A stretch of 64,000 nt of DNA from Nelumbo lutea (GCA_022828595.1 JAKGHH010000004.1:23630372-23694371), one strand, 5' to 3'; shown: positions 52,912 through 64,000, counted from the stretch's first letter. Notes: a model not told the origin generated them from the letters alone. A program made the numbers and translations.

Positions 52912-54150
52912 AATTCCTTTGAAGTATGCATGGGATTTGAATCCATCTGTCATTTAATCCAACATCCTAAGATTGCAGTAGGATCTGCATGAATATATAG
53001 ATTGCAGAAACCATGGCCAATGGAGCCCCCCTCCCCCTCCTTTTGTTTTGTTTGTTGTGTTGTGTTTTTTTTTTTTTTTTCTCATTTGATTTTCCCTTCA
53101 TTTGACATGAATCAACTGCCCCACTCAATAATTTGAGTCACGATGGAATTGGAATTTCAAAGGTGCCACATAATTAATAATGAAGTCCTCGATTACATTC
53201 GATTACAAGATGTCATGCATTGCAGTTATTATATGTACTATTATATATAATTGTGTCTTAAGGTTCTTTTTTTACTAGATTGTTTAAATTATTCTTCTAA
53301 CTATAAATTTGTCACAAAATGTTTAAACTGCATTTTCTTTACGAAAGGTGGACAAAAAATTAAAAAAAATGGATTTTTATTGTTCAGTCCACTTCAGAAA
53401 TCTTACTTTCACCATACAGTTGAGGGTAGGTGCCAGCTTGGAATTGATGTTAATTTACGGGCGGGTATGAGTGTTATAGGTAGAGTTATTTATAATTTTG
53501 AATTATTATATGTCTACAATTTAAATCAGAATTCTAAGGTGGAGTGCAGTCTAAAAATCCCCCCCCCAATCAGAGTGAAACATTTCAGCTATAATTTGTT
53601 TATGCTCTTTTGCAATGAAAACCTTGTTTTCTTTTTCTTTTATTTGATGTTTAAATGTGGCTTTGATCCCCACAAGGGCGAGGTGCCATACGTTAGATGT
53701 AATTTGTGGGTTAATAGCTAGTGTTAGTCATTGAATGCACGTAGGATCCACTAGAACAACACAGAAAGGGACGTGTCCAATTCAACTTTAGGGTCAGTTT
53801 GCCTATCCCTTCTAATTTGTTTTGATATAAATTGTATGGAAGACAAACTCTTCATACTATTACAGGCAAAGATATGATTCAAATATGCTTCAACCTGAAA
53901 AAAAAAAGAAAAAAAAAACATTTTAGTTGAAACAAACAGTCTTATAAAAAATGTCATACTGGATAACAAAACAATTGTTTACAGGTCGGGTGAGAATTCT
54001 AGAGGTTCTCTATTTCTTTCTGGTAATATGTTCTCCATGGTTTGATTTTGATGCCTCTAATTATAATTTTCAGTTTTTAGTTTTTGAAAAAGCATTTTTC
54101 TTGGGGAAGAATAGCTACTTTTTTTCATTTGCATAAAACTTTTTCTCTTA
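52912..54150. other. Intergenic, with repeat R1 third copy
   Basis: No supported gene. The 156-codon + frame at 53251-53721 spans a copy of repeat R1 (53424-53552: 'gagggtaggtgccagcttgg') and shows no domain. T runs lie at about 53065-53081. Confidence 0.45.
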
Positions 54151-54279
54151 GGTTATGTTTGGTTTGAAGGAAAAGATAGGGAAAGGAAGGGAATGGTAGA
54201 GAAACATATTTAAAGTTTGTAAAGGTTTCCTTACCTTTCCTTTCCTTTCCCTATTTCTTCCTTCAAACCAAATGTAACT
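54151..54279. mobile_element. Hairpin MITE, 129 bp, TTA target repeat
   Basis: The arms GTTATGTTTGGTTTGAAGGA and TCCTTCAAACCAAATGTAAC pair with few mismatches and continue through 'atagggaaaggaa'. TTA flanks both sides (54148-54150 and 54280-54282). Tourist-like. Confidence 0.75.
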
Positions 54280-54428
54280 TTAATAGAAAGAGTTTACATG
54301 ACAAGAAGAGAGCACAATATCTGAAGAGCAGATTGATGGGAAATTTTTAATTCGACCTATGCCATGGCAAAAGTTTTTGATATTAATAAAAGTCAAAGAA
54401 AAGTTGAGAGACCATAGGCAATGATTTA

Positions 54429-54961
54429 AGGCCAAGTTTGGAAGTACTTATTTGAAAAATAAGTGCTTATTAGCTTATGAGTGTTTGGTGCAAAAACACT
54501 TATCTTAAACAGGTATAGTATAGGTATTTTTAAAATGACATGACCGGCCAAGATAGGCCACAAAGGAAATAAACACTTAAAAATAAGTCCAAAATTTGGG
54601 CTTTCTAAATTCCCAAATGCAAATAAGGGTCCGTTTGGTTTACGGTCAGATCGGAATTGAAATCTTTCAGAATTGGAATCGGAATGGTCTATTTCCATAG
54701 TCTATAGTTCAGATAGGAATGAAAATGAAAATTAGAATCAGTAGGAATGCGATTTCATTCCCAAGGGAGGGACAGGGATGGAAATAGAATTCTGTTTCTG
54801 CTCAACCAAACAGTTGGAATCAGAATAGCCCATTCATATTCTAATTCCAAACCCCTATTCCTGTGAACCAAACAGGACCTAAGTATTTGGTGTGATCCCG
54901 ACCAAAGTTTGTGCTTATTCAAATAATCACTTATTTTTAAGTACTCCCAAACTTAGCCTGA
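54429..54961. mobile_element. Outer MITE interrupted by another MITE
   Basis: The left end AGGCCAAGTTTGGAAGTACT and the right end AGTACTCCCAAACTTAGCCT are inverted, with 'aataagtgcttatt' and 'aataatcacttattttt' following. Removing the inner element (54627-54879) leaves a compact element of about 277 bases. Confidence 0.7.
54627..54879. mobile_element. Inner MITE, 253 bp, TAA target repeat
   Basis: Starts GGGTCCGTTTGGTTTACGG and ends GTGAACCAAACAGGACC. TAA lies on each side (54624-54626 and 54880-54882). Interior 'ttggaatcggaatggtctatttccatag' words match the LAR intron 3 element. Confidence 0.8.
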
Positions 54962-55524
54962 GTATGATCAATATTGTGACTCAATTGTTGTGGCTCGATT
55001 GTTGTCTTGAATAGTTCACAACCTTGACATCATCGAGGTACTAAGATGATAAGGCACGAAGTAGTTTTAATGCTCCAAAGCCCTAAAACAGTTCTTTATT
55101 TTAAAACTACCATTTGGATATACTTTTGATTCTGAGGTTGGGCTGTGGTTTTGCTTTTCATCTTTAGTCATTAAAGAGCTCACAACCTCGATAATTTATT
55201 TAATAATAGATCATTCAATTAAGCCTCTTTACAGCTGTTCAAATAGCTTTATTGAGAACATTAACAATGATAGGTGATAAGGATTGCTTCCTATTCAGCT
55301 ATAGTTGAAAGATTTGGTCCAAAGTTGTAGGGGCCGTGCTTTTTCTTTTCTTGCTTTTGTTTCATATTGGTTGAACGTCTTTTTATTCATTACATGTGTT
55401 TGTTGTAAAAATAATAAAGAAGATAAAATGGAATTTATCAGTAATCGCTTTCTAAACTAAATTTGTAGTGGTGTATTATTGCAGAATCTTGAAACTGGGA
55501 ATCACAAGGAGGGCTGAGTTGTAC
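54962..55524. other. Intergenic, no gene seen
   Basis: No coding or repeat structure with clear ends. Confidence 0.35.
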
Positions 55525-56765
55525 CACTTGGTCACTCCCCTTAAAACCGCGTTTGCCCCTTATGGTGCAGCTGGAATTGGTTGCCAAGATAAAATAGCCC
55601 ACAGACTACTGGTAGGCGTGCACTCGCTTACTAGACCTCCACGAACCACATAAGACTGATGCTCAAATATGTAGAGAAGACAGAGTCAAAAATGTGATTT
55701 TTGATAAAAACTAGGTTATCTAACACTCCTTTTATAGAGTGTTCTCAGATCTGAATGGACACAAAGGTGTCCTTTCAGATAGGAGCCTCTTCAGAACAGT
55801 TGTTGATGGAGGGTGATTTGACCTGACCTCCTTAGAAGGCGACATGTGGATGTGACTCAGCATAAGCAACAACTTAGCATGTCAGTCTGGCTACAACTGA
55901 GTAACAAGCTCGTTAAGGTCCTTGCGGGGCAGCTCGCTACATTACAGCTCGCCACGGAATGAGCTCGCTACAGCGCGAGCTCAAGGACCCCGGTATGTAG
56001 AAAGGGAATACTCTAAGTTAAGTCTATCCCAGCTCGCAAGCTGAGAGAATCAGCTCGCTCCAATACTTAGGCAAGGAGACTACCCCAAAGGCAATCTCAT
56101 GCGGAATCACCTCGGGACACATAAAAGAGCTTGCTACAAGGCAACTCGCTGTTAAGCGATGCGGCGTTTTCAGGAAGCTTCTTATTTGACGAGACCATAC
56201 CCGTCAGACCGCATCACGTCTCCTAACTGACGGTGCAGTCCCTACCAGCCCAACAGACTGCACCCATGTCTCTCGACAGGTGGTGGCGTGTCTGTCCATT
56301 CCGGGACATGTCTCTCATCTGATTGGGCAGTACTCTGTGACAGTTACCTGCACAGCCCTGGCAAATAACGACTGCGATAGAGGGCCAGTGGCGGTTACGC
56401 CCGATTTGACAAAAACACATGCATTTAAAGGCCCTAGGGTCAAAGGGGCGAAGGTAATATGAAATTTTACTGATCTAGCGCTATTTGGACTCTTAGCCCT
56501 CTTTGCATCCTTTACAACTCTCTCGAGTGTTCTAACTTAAGCATCGGAGTATCCCCACCGAGCGAGCTCCCTGGGAATCCTTCACCTTCTTCTTCTCAGG
56601 TTGATCACTCTCCTTAAAACTGCATTTGCCCCCTACGGTGCAGCTAGAATTGGTTGCCAATATAAAATAGTCCATAGGCCTCCGTGAACCATAGAAGGCT
56701 GGTGCTTAGATATGCAGAGAAGACAGAGAGTCAAAAATGTGATTTTTATTAAAAAGTGGGTCGTC
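55525..56765 (+). mobile_element. LTR-like remnant B with ~1.07-kb-spaced direct repeats
   Basis: A block beginning 'ggtcactccccttaaaaccg' (55525-55725) recurs at about 56603-56755 ('gatcactctccttaaaactg') with a 17-base-scale deletion. Between them is GC-rich DNA with 'agctcgct' words, a TTTAAAGG box near 56425 and 'ctaacttaagcatcggag' near 56530, paralleling remnant A. It could be two LTR-derived pieces of one small non-coding retroelement, or a rearranged solo LTR. No gag or pol. Confidence 0.5.
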
Positions 56766-58557
56766 CAACTGGCTTGACTTGGCGCGCACGTGTTAAAAGA
56801 ACCCCTAACCCCCCTCACATGCATGGAATATTTATAGTGTTCTCCTCCTATAGGTCCCTACCCATAGAGAGAGCAAAACTACAAATATACTCTATTTTTA
56901 CTCATTTCCCAAGCAATGTAGGACAATGAATTTTTCCATGAACTCAAGAGTGAAAAAAAGGAAAAATCAAACATAAAAGAAGGAAGAGAGAAATTCTTAA
57001 AAATTTGAATATTCCTCCAAGAATGTTTAATTCCTTTTCTTATTGGGATAACATTTAACTGTTTGAAAAGGCTCTCATATGTGCAAATGTACATAACACT
57101 TACATACAAAAAAATGTACGTAATATACAACCCAAAAGTCTAAATTATTGAATTATGAGACATATGTATACAAATTATTTGTAGCTTTCTTATATCTGTC
57201 GGCTTAATTAGACCGTTTTTTTTTTTTTTTTATAGTGTTGGGGTAAAAAATAATAGCTGAAGGTAATTAATGAGGTGGCACCTTCATGTGGTGCACTTTT
57301 AACCAAAGGAAAGGAGAAGGCCAATAACAACACTATTATATTGCTAGTTAGATTACTTCTTTACAGGATTTATTTATTACTTTGGAGCTAATTAATCAGT
57401 TTGACTGGAAGTTGTTATGGTGAACACTAACAGGACCAAGAGTGTTTAATTAAATAAAAACTACAAATAGGTATTAGAGTAGTTGATGCATAGGGTTAAG
57501 TGCTTGATCGATCAGTCAGATTTTGATTTTTCCTTTTCCAAATTCAACTAATGGACGTCATGCTCACATCTCTTGATGATGAAGCAATAAAAGGATAAGT
57601 CTGAACCATAACCATTCAGTTCATCATCTTTTGTAATTGTCAACTTACGAACCAATCAACAATTGTAATTCATCCAATCAAACTAAGATCCACAATTTCA
57701 TTTCATGGTTGTTAGGGCTCATCTTTTTGGGGACCAGCGGAAAATATCTGCCTATACTGATCAGTTGACATCTCATTTATATACAACATGAGTTTTTAAT
57801 TTGTCAAGGGTAGTTAAAATTGATATGTGATTAGAGGATACGAGCTACCTTTTTAACTGAATTACGAAAAGTATGCTTTTAAAATTAGAGGCTTATTGTC
57901 TTTTAAATTAAATTTGATTAATTAGCTCTTTTATTGAGGCTTATTGACACATATTGGAAGCATTATTTTGAAACCCAGTTGAGAGGTTGAACCATTTTCC
58001 AACCCTTGTTGTCAACCTTACAGGTCAATGGATTATCATTATAAAGAAGTATTTAATTAAAAGAATATTAACCCATTGAACGGGATTAATAGTTCAATCA
58101 TCCACGCTAATAGGTCATTGACTCTATAATATACCACCCTGTTTGGAGGATGTTTGATGAGTGGTCTCCATATTTTTGTCCTTATGTACACTATTTTAAT
58201 ACCAGCTGCCTCATTCCCTCAATTATCTGTGTCTATCTTAATTTTATATCAATCCTAATACAACTTTATTGTAAAATTGTTACTATTTTTTTTTTTAATT
58301 TTGATTCCCCATACCAATACAACCTATTTGTATATTGCTATTTTTTAATATAGGTCCTCCCTCATGATGATAATTGAAATTATTAATGCTAATTAAAGGA
58401 TCAACAATAATTTTTTTTTGTTTCATTTTTTTTAAATTATCACATCAGCAAAATTAATAATAAACAAAAGCGTGGTCTTGAGCTACGTTTGTTTTTGTTT
58501 GGAGAAACAAATTAAAAACAAGTTGCGGTTTTATTTCAAAAAACAATTAATTCATGA
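56766..58557. other. Intergenic, no gene seen
   Basis: AT-rich DNA without a supported gene. A T run lies at about 57214-57231. Confidence 0.4.
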
Positions 58558-58562
58558 TATGG

Positions 58563-58998
58563 TGACGTAGAGGGACACACTCGATTGGGCTGACTATGCA
58601 AGCACTCGGACGATTGAATCAGCTTCGGATTTGAAGCCTCACGTAAAGGGCTAGGCATAGAGCCTTAGTAGATAGAATTGCTTAAAGAAAACTCTTGTGT
58701 GTCCTCTATTAACTCAGAACAGCAGTATTTATAATACAACTGGTAGATTTGTAGAATAACTAGGAGAGTTAAAATTGTAAAAGAAAAACAACTAAAACAT
58801 CTGGACTTCTAGACATCTTCGAAGTCTTCCTCAAGCTGCCTTGATATCCATCGTCCGATAGCCCCCATCTCCCAGTGTTATCCAATGCATGGAGTCGTCC
58901 TATTATCCTTTGCATGATTTTCGCTAGATGGCACTATCCGAAGCATGTGCCTCTCCAACTATGAGCTGACGCCTAGTTGGAGAGTTGGCCCTCCATCA
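58563..58998 (-). repeat. 3' LTR of the Ty3/gypsy element
   Basis: 436 bases, matching the 5' LTR at roughly 92 percent by eye, with mostly transitions. It directly follows the polypurine tract. Confidence 0.92.
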
Positions 58999-60040
58999 TT
59001 CTCCCCCACTTGGAAAGAACTCGACCTCGAGTCATGACTGGGATATGCAAGTGTTGTCTTCGGTAAGTAACGATGAAGATCAGCAATATTAAATGTTTTG
59101 GAGATACCCATGTGATCTACTAAGTCCACTATGTAACCATTGTTGTTGATCTTCTTAATGATCTTGTATGGGCCATATTTCCAAGGCTGTAACTTGCTAT
59201 GCTTCTCCACGGGTATGCGTTCCTTCCTTAAGAACACCATGACCTCATCACCAACGTCAAACACCTGGTACCTGTGATGCCTATCAAGTGCAAGCTTATA
59301 CTTTGCATTGGTCCTTTGAAGTTTCTGTTGTACTTCTTCCTGTACTGGCTGGATCTGTTCTGCCAGCTGCTCTACAGAAGTGCTGAGGTCGGGTACTTTG
59401 TGTAGCTTCACTAAGTCCAATGCATGGTTAGGTACCTTCATGTAAACAATTGAAAACGGAGATCTACTTATAGATCTATGAACTGCATTGTTGTAGGCGA
59501 ACTCTACCTGTGCTATGGCAAAATCCCACTGCTTTGGTCTCTCCCTACAGATACTGCAGATCAAGTTACCTAGGGTTCGATTCACCACCTCTGTCTGTCC
59601 ATTTTCTGTGGATGAGCTGTACTGATGAAATTCAATGATGAGTCAAATAGTCTCCACAGGGTCATCTAGAAGTGACTTAAGAACCTCGTATCTCGGTCCG
59701 ACATGATGGTCTTAGGTATCCCATGTAAATGGACAATCTCCCTAAAAAATAGCTTAGCTGTCGCTGTTGCATCTGCGGTCTTCTTGCATGGGAGGAAGTG
59801 AGCCATCTTGGAGAACCGACCAACCACTACGAAGACGGAGTCCATATTCCTTGGAGTTTTTGGCAAGCCTAGCACGAAATCCATGGACAAGTCTTCCCAA
59901 ATCGCAATAAGAATAGGTAGAGGCATGTAGAGGCCAGTATTTTGGGTTTGTCCCTTAGTTGTCTGACATATATAGCATCTACTCACAATAGTAGTCACAT
60001 CTCTCCTTAATTTATAAGGCTGTCTGTTGCCCAGCCTTAT
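58959..60040 (-). pseudogene. Integrase remnant with GPY/F-type C-terminus
   Basis: It starts within the zinc-binding region ([20 protein letters not shown]), so the His pair is missing. The catalytic core shows [18 protein letters not shown] and MSDRDTRF, then a stop at 59665-59663 and a frameshift before [14 protein letters not shown]. The C-terminal part reads [20 protein letters not shown] and [11 protein letters not shown], a GPY/F module; no chromodomain is evident. Its last codons lie in the 3' LTR. Confidence 0.9.
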
Positions 60041-61400
60041 ACATAATTTTGTATGAGAATTTATTAATAAAAGCATACCACCTTGCATGCAGATCACTCC
60101 TCAACTGTTTCTGCTTACTTAAATACTTAAGAGCTTGATGGTCGGTGTAGAGGATAAATTCTTTAGCAATCAAATAGTGTTCCCAGGTCTTTAATGTTCT
60201 TACAATAGCATAAAGTTCTTTATCATAAGTGGACCACTTCTTCCTGGCTTCGCATAGCTTTTCACTAAAGAAGGCAACTGGTCTATTTTCTTGTGAAAAC
60301 ACAGCCCTTATGCCAACTCCACTGGCATCACATTCAACCTCAAATAGTTTGTCAAAACTTAGTAGTGTTAGGACAGGAGCGGTGCATAATTTCTCTTTTA
60401 TGAGGGCGAAACTTTGCTCTTGTTCCTCTACCCATTGAAACTTTCCCTTTTTCAAACACTCAGTGATGGGAGCTACGATACTACTAAAGTGTTTGATAAA
60501 CCGCCTGTAGAAAGTTGCTAACCCATGAAAACATCTTACGTCCGTGACGTTTGTTGGGGTCGACCACTCCCTAATGGCTCTCACTTTTTCCACGTCCACT
60601 TTAATTCCGTCTTTACTTATAATGAACCCCAAGAATAACAAATTATTGCTCATAAAAGTGCACTTCCTTAAATTAGCATATAATTTGTTCTCCCTTAATG
60701 CACTCAATATCTCCCTAATATGTCCTAGGTGCTCAGTGATAGATTTTCTATAAATCAAGATGTCATCAAAATATACCACAACAAATTTACCAATAAAAGG
60801 GCATAGTACCTGATTCATTAGCCTCGTGAAGGTGCTGAGTGCGTTAGTTAGTGCAAAGGCATGACTAACCATTCGAACAATCCATCTCTAGTCTTGAAAG
60901 TTGTTTTCCATTCATTTCCGGGACGGATCCTGATCTGATGGTAACCACTCCTGAGATCGATTTTGGAAAAGACTACAACCCCATCAAGTTGATCAAGCAT
61001 GTCGTCCAGCTTGGGAATGGGAAACTTTTAGCCAATAGTGATCTTGTTATTTGCTCTGCTGTCGACACACATCCTCCAACTCCCATATTTCTTGGGTGTT
61101 AATAATGTTGGTACTGCACAAGGACTCATGCTGATTTGGATATGCCCCTTTCTCAATAATTCTTCTACCTTCTCCCGTAAAATCTCGTTCTCTTTAGGAC
61201 TGATCCTGTAGTGTGGTAGATTAGGTAGGCTAGCACCAGGGACAAAGTCAATATGATGCTGGATATCTCACATGGGTGGGAGCTCATTAGGTAACTCATC
61301 AAGAACCACATCATGGAACTCATCGAGTAGACCTTGTACTTCCACTGGGATTTTGTTCCCCTCCAGTGATTCATTCAGGCCTCTCCCTTTGCCACCAACA
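60030..61400 (-). pseudogene. Reverse transcriptase and RNase H remnant
   Basis: RT blocks in order: [79 protein letters not shown] with the active site YFDDILIY near 60772-60749, then [14 protein letters not shown]. The RNase H part reads [38 protein letters not shown] and ends MYKAGQQ. The frame shifts just before about 60860, and stops interrupt the N-terminal half. Confidence 0.9.
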
Positions 61401-61554
61401 AGTGGATCTTATGGGTATCCTTACATTCTTTTACAAACTCAGAATGGTGATGTGTTATGGTAAGGAAATTTCTCTCTTCTGCCTTTGGAGCCTTGTGTTG
61501 GTTCTTTTCTGCCATGGGTAATAAGGTATAGTGTACACCATCTTTCTTGAGCTA

Positions 61555-61900
61555 GTATGTATTTTTCTTGCCCAGGTGTTTGGCATCTACATCGAACTGC
61601 CAAGGCCTACCAAGCAAAATATGGCAAGCATCCATGTCCACAATATCACAATATACCTCATCAGTGTACTTACCAATAGAAAATGGAACCTTGCAGCGTT
61701 CCTCCACACGTACACCCCTGACTTCCTTGAACCACCCAATTGTGTACGGGTTCGGGTGCTTCTCAGGAAGTAGTTGGAGTTTCTGTACCACATTCCTGCA
61801 GATAATATTTTCCTGACTACCACTATCAATTATTAAATCAAATAATTTACCTTGTATAGTACACCTAGTGCAAAACAGCTAGTGTCATTGTGTGGTATCT
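61555..61900 (-). pseudogene. Retroviral-type aspartic protease remnant
   Basis: KLFDLIIDSGSQENII near 61855-61800 carries the catalytic Asp in DSGS. HPNPYTIGWFKEV and the second conserved block CHILLGRPWQFD follow. Normal position between gag and reverse transcriptase. Frameshifted relative to both neighbours. Confidence 0.85.
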
Positions 61901-62030
61901 TCGCTTCTCTGAGATAGCATTAGCTTCCTCACAACGCACGTGTACCCTTCATGATCATAGGTACCTCTTTTGTCTTCTCCATCGGGTCCACAATATACTT
62001 CATCATCTCCCTCTTCTTCCTCCTCTCTCT

Positions 62031-63116
62031 CTACCATGTTAACTGCCTTTCTTCTAGGACAGTCACTAGACATATGCCCAACTCGAGTGTTTCCTCCCGT
62101 GGTGGCCTTACTGGCGTTAGTTGTACTCGGCAGGTGGGAGGGTTGTACACTTGGGGCTGGTTTGCTCTGTCGACTACTACCGGTCTGTTGTCGCTCCCAC
62201 TATACCATTGATAGTCATTGGCTCGGGTCCTTTCTTGGAACATTAACTCAGCTTTCAAAACTAAGTTCTTTGCTTCCTGCACACTTAGAACCATCTGGAC
62301 GCCAATCTTGTCTCTGATAGCGGGTCTCAAACCACTCAAATAACGAGCTGCCTATTGATTGCCACTTTCTGGTAACTGGTTTCATTTAGCCAATCTCAGA
62401 AATTCTGAGGTATATTCGTTCACGCTTCTTGTTCCTTGTGCACACCGTTGATATGACTCAAACATATACTGCTCATAATCAAGGGGTAAAAATCTACCTC
62501 TTATTAATTGCTTCATACGCCTCCATGTTCGAACTGGACCTCTTCCTTCTTTGATCCGAGTCTCCCTCATTTGTTCCTACCAGACAGATGCTCCTCCCTT
62601 CAGTCAAAAAGCTACTAATTTCACCCTTCTTTCTTCCGGGATCTCCATGTACTCAAAGAAACGGTCGACCACGGTAATCCAATCCAGAAGGCCCTCTATA
62701 TCTAGATCTCCACTAAAAGTAGGAATATCCACCTTAAGTTTAAACTCATCATTATTCCGACGGTGATTAAAATTGTCGGGATTTCGCCAATTCCTATCGC
62801 TTCTGCCATCACCGGTAATAACTGGAGCAACGTCGAGTTCTAGTTCATCGTCGCTATCATCATCAAGAACAGGATTCCAGGGTGTTGGATCGATGAGTGG
62901 TCTACCATGGTTGTCTCCTCTGGATGCATACGGGTTATCCTAGTTCCTTGGAACATCCTCCCGTAACAAAGTCCGCAGTTGTCCAGCGATCTCTACCAAC
63001 TGTTGCTCAATGTTACGCGTGGCTGTGCACCGCTCTTCGATCGCTCTCCAAACAGTTTGTAACCCCTGATCTCCGTCACGGGGTTGGTTGCGACTGCTAC
63101 CATCTTGGTTGGCCAT
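62031..63116 (-). pseudogene. gag remnant
   Basis: ATG at 63116 starts MANQDGSSRNQPRDGDQG. Capsid-like words follow in broken frames: [56 protein letters not shown] and RSVNEYTSEFLRLA. The zinc knuckle near 62090-62050 keeps only its second half (GHMSSDCPRR); the first Cys pair is not seen. At least three in-frame stops. Confidence 0.85.
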
Positions 63117-63148
63117 CTAGCTGGGCGAACTCCCGCTCTGATACCACC

Positions 63149-63583
63149 TGACGCAATAGGACGCACTCGACCGGGTTGACTATGCAAGCACCCGGATGAT
63201 CGAATCGACTTCAGACTTGAAGCCTCACGTAAAGGGCTAGGCGTAGAGCCTTAGTATAGAGAATTGCTAAAGAAAACTCTTGTGTGTCCTCTATTAACTC
63301 AGAACAACAGTATTTATAATACAACTAGTAGATTTGTAGAATAACTAGGAGAGTTAAAATTGTAAAAGAAAAACAACTAAAACATCTAGACTTCTAGACA
63401 TCTTCGAAGTCTTCCTCAGGCTGCCTTGATATCCACTGTCTGATAGCCCCCATCTCTCAGTGTTATCCAATGCATGGAGTCGTCCTATTATCCTTTGCAT
63501 GATTTTCGCTAAATGTCACTATCCGAAGAATGTGCCTCTTTAACTATGAGTTGTCGCCTGGTTGGTGAGTTGGCCCTCCATCA
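63149..63583 (-). repeat. 5' LTR of the Ty3/gypsy element
   Basis: 435 bases, TG...CA ends. It shares 'cctcacgtaaagggctaggc' and 'gagttaaaattgtaaaag' with the 3' LTR. 'tatttataatac' at about 63310 may belong to the promoter region. Confidence 0.92.
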
Positions 63584-63735
63584 TATGGTTTTTAAAACAA
63601 AAATAAATTATACCAGGGGTGGAGCCAAGCATAAAGTTCCCCCACCCCCCTCCCCCCTCCATCATATGGTTTTTAAAACAAAAATAAATGATACCAGGGG
63701 TGGAGCCAAGCATAAAGCTCCCCCCCACCCCCACC
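63574..63735. repeat. 81-bp tandem duplication that includes the LTR edge
   Basis: Units 63574-63654 and 63655-63735 both read 'ccctccatcatatgg' then 'aaacaaaaataaat.ataccaggggtggagccaagcataaag' and a C-rich tail. The first 10 bases of each unit are the LTR terminus. Confidence 0.85.
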
Positions 63736-64000
63736 TATAACCAAAAGATATAGAAAATTCTTGGCTCCACCACTACTTATGCAAATATTGTATGGTCCAT
63801 GAAAAATGAAGAGATATATAGTTTATTGTATGATTTAAAATTAAAAAACATTTTTTAAAACCGGAAATTCAAGAACATGTCTTTGGTTTTCAATATCTTA
63901 TTAAAAAAAACATTTATAATTAACCAAGAATATGTTTTACATGTTTTTGTTTTAAGAAAAAGTATGTTTTTAAACCAAATGGTTCTAATTTGTTTTTGGA
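63736..64000. other. Intergenic, no gene seen
   Basis: AT-rich DNA up to the window edge. No feature supported. Confidence 0.35.

Larger units (their letters stand above)
58563..63583 (-). mobile_element. Ty3/gypsy LTR retrotransposon, full span, inactive
   Basis: 5021 bp on the - strand, bounded by LTRs starting TGATGG and ending GTCA, and flanked by the 5-bp duplication TATGG (58558-58562 and 63584-63588). Order from right to left: 5' LTR, primer site TGGTATCAGAGC (complement of initiator tRNA-Met) at 63146-63135, gag, protease, reverse transcriptase, RNase H, integrase, polypurine tract (AGTGGGGGAGAA, about 59010-58999), 3' LTR. This order, with integrase last, defines Ty3/gypsy. The LTRs differ at about 36 of 435 positions by eye. 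Many stops, frameshifts and an internal deletion make it dead. Confidence 0.95.

Noticed and set aside
53251..53721. 156-codon + strand frame
   Set aside because: No domain or hydrophobic pattern of a known family, and it runs through dispersed repeat R1, so it is treated as chance.
63135..63146. Possible tRNA-Met gene fragment
   Set aside because: Only 12 bases match the tRNA 3' end, and it sits 2 bases inside an LTR, so it is a primer-binding site.

Overview
This window looks like nuclear DNA of a flowering plant, probably a woody one. It is AT-rich, has long spliced genes with GT-AG introns, and is packed with plant-type transposons. The flavonoid gene leucoanthocyanidin reductase (LAR) points to a plant that makes condensed tannins. 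I cannot name the species from sequence alone.

Two host genes are well supported. The first lies on the + strand from 13241 to 37177. It has 14 exons that join in frame into a 467-residue multi-pass membrane protein ending in a C3HC4 RING. It matches the plant 'transmembrane Fragile-X-F-associated' (TMEM185-like) family. Its 1.4 kb of coding sequence is spread over 24 kb because the introns hold LINE, hAT-like, MITE and SINE insertions. The second is LAR on the - strand, 45590-48819: 5 exons, 371 residues, with the diagnostic RFLP, ICCN and THD motifs and the His/Lys pair. The first ~700 bases may hold the leader exon of a third gene that runs off the left edge on the - strand. A broken gene fragment of unknown family sits at 41613-41925.

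Layout: 1-12 kb is intergenic and full of small DNA transposons, several with clear target-site duplications, plus a dead LINE. 12.5-37.2 kb is the TMEM185-like gene. 37.2-45 kb is intergenic with MITEs, an old LINE and LTR-like debris. 45.4-49.3 kb is LAR, with foldback repeats in and just downstream of it and an AC-type MYB box upstream. 49.5-57 kb holds two GC-rich LTR-like remnants, a 15-bp minisatellite and nested MITEs. 58.6-63.6 kb is a full-span but dead Ty3/gypsy element on the - strand, with two LTRs, a tRNA-iMet primer site, a polypurine tract and a TATGG target duplication.

I see no CRISPR, operon, tRNA or rRNA gene, and no convincing new multi-gene system. The most informative signals are the gene models, the dated order of insertions (nested elements, and a duplication that post-dates an LTR insertion), and the foldback repeats around LAR that might give rise to small RNAs.
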